Shown: positions 9,001 through 9,106 of the stretch, one piece after another
Layout: every line of letters starts with the position of its first letter
How positions within the stretch are numbered: position 1 is the stretch's first letter
NCBI GenBank assembly: GCA_900771425.1
Contig: CAAGNV010000072.1
Span: forward strand, 1 to 9,106
Source: Bacteroidaceae bacterium
GTDB taxonomy: Bacteria > Bacteroidota > Bacteroidia > Bacteroidales > Bacteroidaceae
Length of the DNA: 9,106 nucleotides
Direction: 5' to 3'
Translations under genes and position numbers: made by a program
Notes under the pieces: model-generated
The model's database searches: none
Told to the model about the DNA's origin: nothing
What the model saw: the letters and a program-made list of their open reading frames with translations, nothing else

Positions 9001-9031
9001 GCTTTTCAGACCAGCGATGTTCGTTTCTTAG
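20..9031 (+). CDS. Giant secreted LamG/Fn3/Ig-like multidomain surface protein, C-terminally truncated
   Basis: An uninterrupted frame of about 3,000 codons. The product has a signal peptide, then in order: an unassigned N-terminal region, three Fn3-like modules, a carboxypeptidase-regulatory-like module split by a LamG, a second such module, a roughly 790-residue unassigned centre, CARDB-like and Ig-like modules, a Big_5-like module split by two LamGs, a BACON-like module, and a broken last module. No catalytic motif is visible, so a binding or adhesive surface role is inferred. From memory, the run from the first LamG to the centre resembles giant LamG proteins of Bacteroidota that are type IX secretion cargo. 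The expected C-terminal sorting domain is absent. The frame has no ATG before the signal peptide and no stop between it and the left edge; TTG codons at 20, 35 and 92 are possible starts, with 92 giving the most normal signal peptide. Asp-Ser/Thr-aliphatic tripeptides (DSV, DSI, DTL) fit Bacteroidales O-glycosylation sites. Codon use changes sharply near 1885. The domain reading is solid; the exact function is unknown. Confidence 0.9.
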   Translation: MAVISLLILHRTIVCSRNQPLIAFLRIVADFRYKQHAWARWLYSLCLTALSALPQTARADIESGKWWGNMPGFKVITSTNSITLNDPYIVLSMDLLASSTSPAKVNAYAWKEFNIYVTGPNGNVISVASMADMGYAVPTKSSSSIYMMPGFYPNTSSYTDLNGGNTSWTSNRPKISQYCTHEDMPHSFYGLQDGYFSAGAATGETVAQYTIKIAILPGLFYYNRPGVKDDENETITITVEGTSINYKNEEQEENHTATIKLEIDEPKLKFARANGSVTCETDLCGNDDYDYHVDLYGHNPTKHEVTIDDFRVVFNEETGSFDSAPDEWLLPISTSEVLSTSLSSQVFAFNGMDIDNREPFTVHPVTCFSRKSHDVPNVYGLSSIGSINQDFLCYRDSVVLPGFAYPENVSAIFSDSYNKKVTVTWEATGIGDYSTDGKWYVYRQEADNPTADIVCLGSTSGYSKMEFVDENKDGHLEYEQAYTYTVCFVPTGWDSENYKDINGLYAQQDLRLSRTFSFGSAEGDEPQLYTTTEKNKNEIVLHWTHTAIGDANSKVYKLYVDRTLTPDDSQSWEEQTSFDITSANTTTGTYKDTKGLELYETYYYRLRTNVQGFDFVSAPFMGQLDGGSEITSITASRGTYTSVVKLQWNVSQVGSSKSYFVLSRRPLGSTNDADYTDIYNTSGTDDLYSYDDATARSGSYYEYRVRIYALHKGEQKGAMSMSTDGYCVQTGVLSGRVYYGTGTAVEGVKVLLKPNDGDGEILNKFRSIDLTEDGASIAYEPGYEKMSGLLSKDFTMQMYVNPAAASATGQEQSLITIPGALYVTLKSTTVDGKQRFEVCYRTSESGASTGLGVYVKEDEWSSLSLAYNKASQELKAYVVSYKDGSAEPEFRTSTLTDNVTIAVTAPDESGENGTQTIKIGDAFGSANQYNGLVDEFRFWTKTLSQTDVEKNYFHTLSGSESKLAIYWPMDEGMQNQVVTYDLSQTNDAANECHAVVTNASSSENIPDEEMLSLCSLTDGEGNYVLRGVPFSGTGTNYVVTPIFGIHEFSPSSASCYLSGQSTVHSGIDFTDASSFPVSGLVLYEGTTIPVEGAQLLVDGVLAAKDGKSIATDANGEFTVDVPIGDHFISLSLNGHTFVSEGRYPEDPDGVGARHTFESAVSGLKFYDNTKVVVAGRVAGGDIENEKPLGVGAGKANLGQAKINLAFNGSDRYYINSKEVQNGLSISYDINDQQRDFATGADSISSKTYVAGNKNVITIETDPKTGEWSALLPPLKYSAQSIVIPTQPELDFTNKLGDINASNASMIMTDSIESDQPELDGYARFKYCAAYKVEYRSESHFDVIQNEDGSFGEKEYEVATLSGAIDTLQLYNVDEDGKVSYKFGHPVFVQMHNYVFNIKAYEQYMNNDGEKPVADDVPLGNLKVTAKNQMATSTAVVLATGEVAEVEGDEFELDSLGCATYQFTAGLPNLQSPYTRTMAFSYNIDDTELAWDGNDSFQSIVVGMLPKGNDFVTEGPDKPLMILRDPPGSSSSATYSKGSTHTKKSKYTNSVNTGAGLKTTTKFGVKLATFVGLGVGVINEAENKLELEVGLDANYTYNHENETTVTTTSKTDISTSDSPDFVGSKGDVYIGVSTNIVLGECQDLSIVKNEVSGEYEFKVADILQSSEEFTTSFNYTQDYIETKLIPNLLSQRDNLLQCVSDVNSVARPKKGSDPIYVTTLSPEDSKFGTSNNDKDVWGSAAVSFGGSNLFEAGRWDGPSYSVILPEECEDFNDRVQYYNSQVRGWQNIIAQNEKAKVNAINGGELIKNFSFDGGASITYEEGKETGSSISDTHGFELNLASSQKFGVDICGTGVDFEVSEHVNEAANWGDTTEDSDQTAFSFTLADDSNNDYLSVDVYRDKTYGFSPIFYTRAGATSGPYENEVVTKYYKPGTVIQQKTLQVEKPELEILDPIVTGVPAGKDATFRIVMHNNSETKANIYYGIRVVASSNPDGAQIFMDGKNITEGAQILVMGGESVTKTLMLRQTNQDILDYKDIKLHMYAITQPDDVFSDQTVSVSFQPTCTDIDLAATTSVVNTDSDVPVTFSMSGYDYNQTSFSEIRLQYKGENDANFKNLQVFVKDADKAASDPTLKVFKALTGTEKLTHMVDLRASDYTDQAYIFRAQTVGYRGGSEVTNESKEIRIVRDMSRPQLITNPTPANGVLTAGGNITLTFNEDISQNILTKTGNFVVTGSMNETEVAHEVAMDLTGTGAAKTTATIDLSDRPFSANLWINYTADGTILQHGTTGNNFTASIREGKLVLAVGNDEVVSTNTLPTGKWLFLAFNYDNSGEKPVVSASYAQDADVVSLFESREIAQYEGNGPLAVGGNGMKAHMQELTLWNSARSISEALADRSTTKNPYTSGLIGYWQLSEGHGAVASDRARSRDLTLPAENAWFINGGENYAVKLDGATVVEAPVSTTAGEDDSYMVELWFNIPEKSSSNQTIVSLGKFMDVNVNTAGQVVTTVGGTSATAYATNVCDGQWHHLALNVLKGSNGSASLFIDGLARKQFAASTMPGLGAAAHIVLGARQQMNGEDPVYDQHMTGSIDELRVWNGRRTADVVKSTMYQRVADDAEGLEAYYPMEVRSLDTYGQIVTTSTATEMKASNKSGLSMTANSTLKFDTDAPALASAPALENVQFDYVASERQITINLGEEPYKIENCNVNLTVKNVKDLNGNSSQPITWTIFVQQNQMKWVEDEINIETTNGQSETFTAEIENAGATSDSWTLKGIPSWLTVNAESGNLAPQGSQKLRFTVDPSTSVGTYEATIYLTGSQNIDAPLNITLKVKGDEPDWNPMPDEETMNIVAQINVDGIVCSDPDDMLAAFRGQECVGVAKPTYSSRYDAYFLMLNIYGNSETEDAALTYKFYDASTGIIYPSVTSSNDKVFTYKSNVLIGSFQDWVVFNPENKIEQDLSLNRTGWKWFSMYVTPTDQTIESIFTDATGKIEVVKSIVLPLFRPAMFVS
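92..196 (+). other. Signal peptide (residues about 25-59 of the open frame)
   Basis: A basic and aromatic n-region (FRYKQHAWARW) is followed by a hydrophobic core (LYSLCLTALSAL) and an ARA-type signal peptidase I site, with cleavage expected between A59 and D60. There is no lipobox cysteine at the cleavage site, so this is a type I signal and not a lipoprotein signal. The start codon within or before this segment is uncertain because no ATG is in frame. ATGs at 126 and 130 lie in other frames and soon meet stops. Confidence 0.75.
197..1219 (+). other. N-terminal mature region, unassigned
   Basis: Residues 60-400 begin with a compact DIESGKWWGNMPGF segment and continue as alternating polar and hydrophobic stretches typical of beta-sandwich domains. 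There is one local cysteine pair (VTCETDLC) and a few scattered single cysteines. I do not recognise a named family. It probably contains two or three Ig-like folds, and sits as the outermost part of the protein if the C-terminus anchors it. Confidence 0.5.
1220..1564 (+). other. Fn3-like module 1
   Basis: Residues 401-515. The layout is Fn3-like: an opening proline segment (PGFAYPENVSA), a central strand with tryptophan (KKVTVTWEA), a YVYR strand, and a late YTYTVCFVP strand matching the Fn3 Y-x-Y-x-V core. It would act as a spacer or protein-interaction unit. The assignment comes from the strand pattern only. Confidence 0.55.
1592..1885 (+). other. Fn3-like module 2
   Basis: Residues 525-622. 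The core strands are NEIVLHWTHT with the conserved tryptophan, YKLYVDR, and the late YETYYYRLRT strand. It follows module 1 after a short linker. This is the last module written in the C-ending, GC-richer codon style of the left part of the gene. Confidence 0.6.
1901..2212 (+). other. Fn3-like module 3
   Basis: Residues 628-731. The pattern repeats: SEITSITASRG opening, VVKLQWNVSQ with the core tryptophan, YFVLSRRPLG, and the late YYEYRVRIYA strand. This is the first module in the new codon style (CCA proline, more T- and A-ending codons), so it marks the right side of the composition change. Confidence 0.6.
2213..2293 (+). other. Carboxypeptidase-regulatory-like module 1, first half
   Basis: Residues 732-758, VLSGRVYYGTGTAVEGVKV and the following few residues, match the opening strands of the CarboxypepD_reg/CNA-B type beta-sandwich (SGxV...G..A..GV.V). 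The expected continuation is not next to it: it appears about 255 residues later at 3059, after a complete LamG module. Confidence 0.6.
2306..3010 (+). other. LamG/concanavalin A-like module 1 (nested)
   Basis: Residues 763-997. LamG_3-type landmarks are visible: a FTMQMYVNP strand where FTxExWV is usual, the central DEWSSLSLAYN strand in place of W-H-x-A, VDEFRFWTKTLSQTDVEKNY, and the closing LAIYWPMDEG strand. Such modules are lectin-like folds found in bacterial surface proteins that bind glycans or proteins. The module sits inside a carboxypeptidase-regulatory-like fold. The ligand is unknown. Confidence 0.75.
3059..3241 (+). other. Carboxypeptidase-regulatory-like module 1, second half
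   Basis: Residues 1014-1074. LTDGEGNYVLRGVPF is the classic TDxxGxYxLxGVP turn and strand of the fold, followed by a YVVTPIFGIHEFSPSS strand and a closing GIDFTD segment. It completes the half-module at 2213-2293, with LamG-1 lying between the two halves. Confidence 0.65.
3242..3457 (+). other. Carboxypeptidase-regulatory-like module 2
   Basis: Residues 1075-1146. A complete, uninterrupted copy of the fold: FPVSGLVLYEGTTIPVEGAQ, then TDANGEFTVDVPIGDHFISL, ending in EGRYP. It serves as an internal reference showing what module 1 would look like without the inserted LamG. I recall this segment as well conserved in giant LamG proteins of Bacteroidota. Confidence 0.7.
3458..5839 (+). other. Central region of about 790 residues, unassigned, possible pore-former-like layout
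   Basis: Residues 1147-1940. It opens with beta-rich sequence (VAGRVAGGDIENEKPLG), then reaches MILRDPPGSSSS (residues 1520-1531; the serines are encoded by four TCT triplets at 4601-4612). Next is a Ser/Thr-rich stretch, about 1532-1638, with a glycine-rich hydrophobic core TFVGLGVGV at 1568-1576 and a KGDVYIGVSTN strand. Two probable helices follow (about 1676-1702 and 1768-1800, including YYNSQVRGWQNIIAQNEKAK), then a second Ser/Thr/Gly-rich beta stretch (about 1805-1870). The region closes with GATSGPYE (1913-1920) and KYYKPGTVI. I remember similar motifs from other giant secreted proteins but know no family name or function. Confidence 0.55.
5840..6208 (+). other. CARDB-like Ig module
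   Basis: Residues 1941-2063. It starts VEKPELEILDP and runs through VPAGKDATFRIVMHNNSET, the pattern of CARDB and related domains, where a P-E-L-x-I start is followed by a strand carrying N-N/S before the loop. It ends with the paired strands SVTKTLMLRQ and VSVSFQPTC. A structural spacer is the likely role. Confidence 0.5.
6209..6577 (+). other. Ig-like beta module, family uncertain
   Basis: Residues 2064-2186. The strand pattern is IDLAATTSVVNTDSDVPVTF, then FSEIRLQYKG, LTHMVDLRAS, and YIFRAQTVGYRGG, ending in IRIVRDMSRP just before the Big_5-like module. Fn3-like and bacterial Ig-like folds are both possible. No binding residues can be named. Confidence 0.4.
6578..6760 (+). other. Big_5-like (SbsA Ig-like) module, first half
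   Basis: Residues 2187-2247. PQLITNPTPANG, NITLTFNEDISQN and NFVVTGSMNE match the Big_5 pattern of P-x-x-G, a LTFSE-like strand, and a later FxV strand. The closing strand of the fold (xDxxGNxxxxxWxF) is not in this piece; it is found at 8039-8212. Confidence 0.6.
6788..7288 (+). other. LamG-like module 2 (nested, compact)
   Basis: Residues 2257-2423. FSANLWINY, a TILQHG strand, KWLFLAFNYD, MQELTLWNSARS and LIGYWQLSEGHG are the LamG_3 landmarks in order. At about 167 residues it is shorter than the other two, and it lacks the usual W-H-H motif. It is directly followed by a third LamG. Confidence 0.7.
7307..7954 (+). other. LamG module 3 (nested, most canonical)
   Basis: Residues 2430-2645. 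YAVKLDG, YMVELWFNIP, the canonical DGQWHHLALNV (2519-2529), LFIDGLARK, GSIDELRVWNGRR and the closing LEAYYPM are all present. It is the clearest lectin-like fold in the protein and the best candidate for ligand binding. Calcium or glycan ligands cannot be read from the sequence. Confidence 0.8.
8039..8212 (+). other. Big_5-like module, second half
   Basis: Residues 2674-2731. ENVQFDYVASERQITINL, then NLTVKNVKDLNGNSSQPITWTIFV, which is the typical Big_5 ending (V-x-D-x-N-G-N ... W-x-F). It pairs with the half at 6578-6760. About 425 residues holding LamG-2 and LamG-3 lie between the two. Confidence 0.6.
8213..8515 (+). other. BACON-like module
   Basis: Residues 2732-2832. ESFTAEI-type first strands (SETFTAEIENAGA) lead into GIPSWLTVNAESGNLAPQGS, then LRFTVDPSTSVGTYEATIYL and PLNITLKVKG. 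P-S-W-L-x-V followed by G-x-L-x-P-G and G-x-Y-x-A-x-I is the signature of BACON and related modules, often linked to glycan-handling proteins of Bacteroidota. Confidence 0.65.
8516..8857 (+). other. Unnamed beta module next to the C-terminus
   Basis: Residues 2833-2946. Recognisable stretches are MNIVAQINVDGIVCSDPDD, MLAAFRGQECVGVA, YFLMLNIYGNSET, LTYKFYDASTG and FTYKSNVLIGSF. I recall this pattern (AAFxGxExxGVA, then xLxIYGN, then FYDxxTG) just before the end of type IX cargo proteins, but give no family name. It has two cysteines, about 21 residues apart. Confidence 0.5.
8858..8989 (+). other. Broken last module (GWxW type), cut off after about 44 residues
   Basis: Residues 2947-2990. LSLNRTGWKWFSMYV, then IESIFTDATGKIEVVKS, matches the start of a common pre-C-terminal module of Bacteroidota (LNxGWNWxSxNV ... 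IxxIxxxxGxIxxVKS). It normally goes on with a Q-x-x-F strand and a W-x-G-x-L strand. Here the frame instead gives 13 unrelated-looking residues (IVLPLFRPAMFVS) and a TAG. Confidence 0.6.
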
Positions 9032-9106
9032 TCAATACCAGCGTTCATTCCGCAGGCAGAACAACAGGCAATGAGGAGCCTGAGTCCTTTTCCTTGGGTT
9101 GAAACG
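9032..9106. other. Short 3' tail, no supported gene
   Basis: These 75 bases hold no start codon leading to a usable frame and no recognisable RNA. On the plus strand, a frame shifted from the main gene is open from 8977 to a TGA at 9100-9102. A five-pair inverted repeat (CAGGC/GCCTG, 9065-9082) is followed by only a weak T run and is not called a terminator. Confidence 0.4.

Noticed and set aside
9065..9082. Inverted repeat CAGGC/GCCTG with an 8-base loop as a terminator
   Set aside because: Only five pairs, and the following T-rich stretch is interrupted by C residues, so it is too weak to call.
1..9106. tRNA, rRNA, CRISPR array, insertion sequence or second protein gene
   Set aside because: No tRNA-like arms, no spaced direct repeats, no transposase motif and no terminal inverted repeats were seen. 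The giant reading frame covers all but the edges.

Overview
The window is almost entirely one plus-strand gene, a single reading frame of about 3,000 codons ending at a stop at 9029-9031. It encodes a giant secreted multidomain protein. The style points to Bacteroidota, most likely a Prevotella- or Bacteroides-like member of the Bacteroidales: LamG modules, carboxypeptidase-regulatory-like and Ig/Fn3-like modules, a BACON-like module, and a TAnnTTTG-type promoter element near the left edge. The organism assignment is inference from domain style, not from a marker gene.

Layout from left to right: a possible -7 promoter element (15-22); an N-terminal signal peptide with no in-frame ATG (cleavage predicted after residue 59); an unassigned N-terminal region (197-1219); three Fn3-like modules (1220-2212); a carboxypeptidase-regulatory-like module interrupted by LamG-1 (2213-3241); a second, uninterrupted module of that kind (3242-3457); a central region of about 790 residues with no family name I can give, holding an ILRDPPG motif and two Ser/Thr-rich beta-like stretches around a helical insert (3458-5839); a CARDB-like module and an Ig-like module (5840-6577); a Big_5-like module interrupted by two tandem LamG modules (6578-8212); a BACON-like module (8213-8515); an unnamed beta module (8516-8857); and a last module that starts normally and breaks off near 8989. 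The remaining 75 bases (9032-9106) carry no convincing gene.

The likely role is a cell-surface or secreted adhesin or glycan-binding protein, probably a type IX secretion cargo in its full-length form. The copy seen here lacks any recognisable C-terminal sorting domain. No enzyme active site, RNA gene, CRISPR array, insertion sequence or second gene could be supported.

The observations most worth following are: a sharp change in codon use inside the gene, close to the boundary between the second and third Fn3-like modules; the abrupt loss of the C-terminus; LamG modules nested inside beta-sandwich modules at two separate places; and the unassigned central region with its pore-former-like layout.
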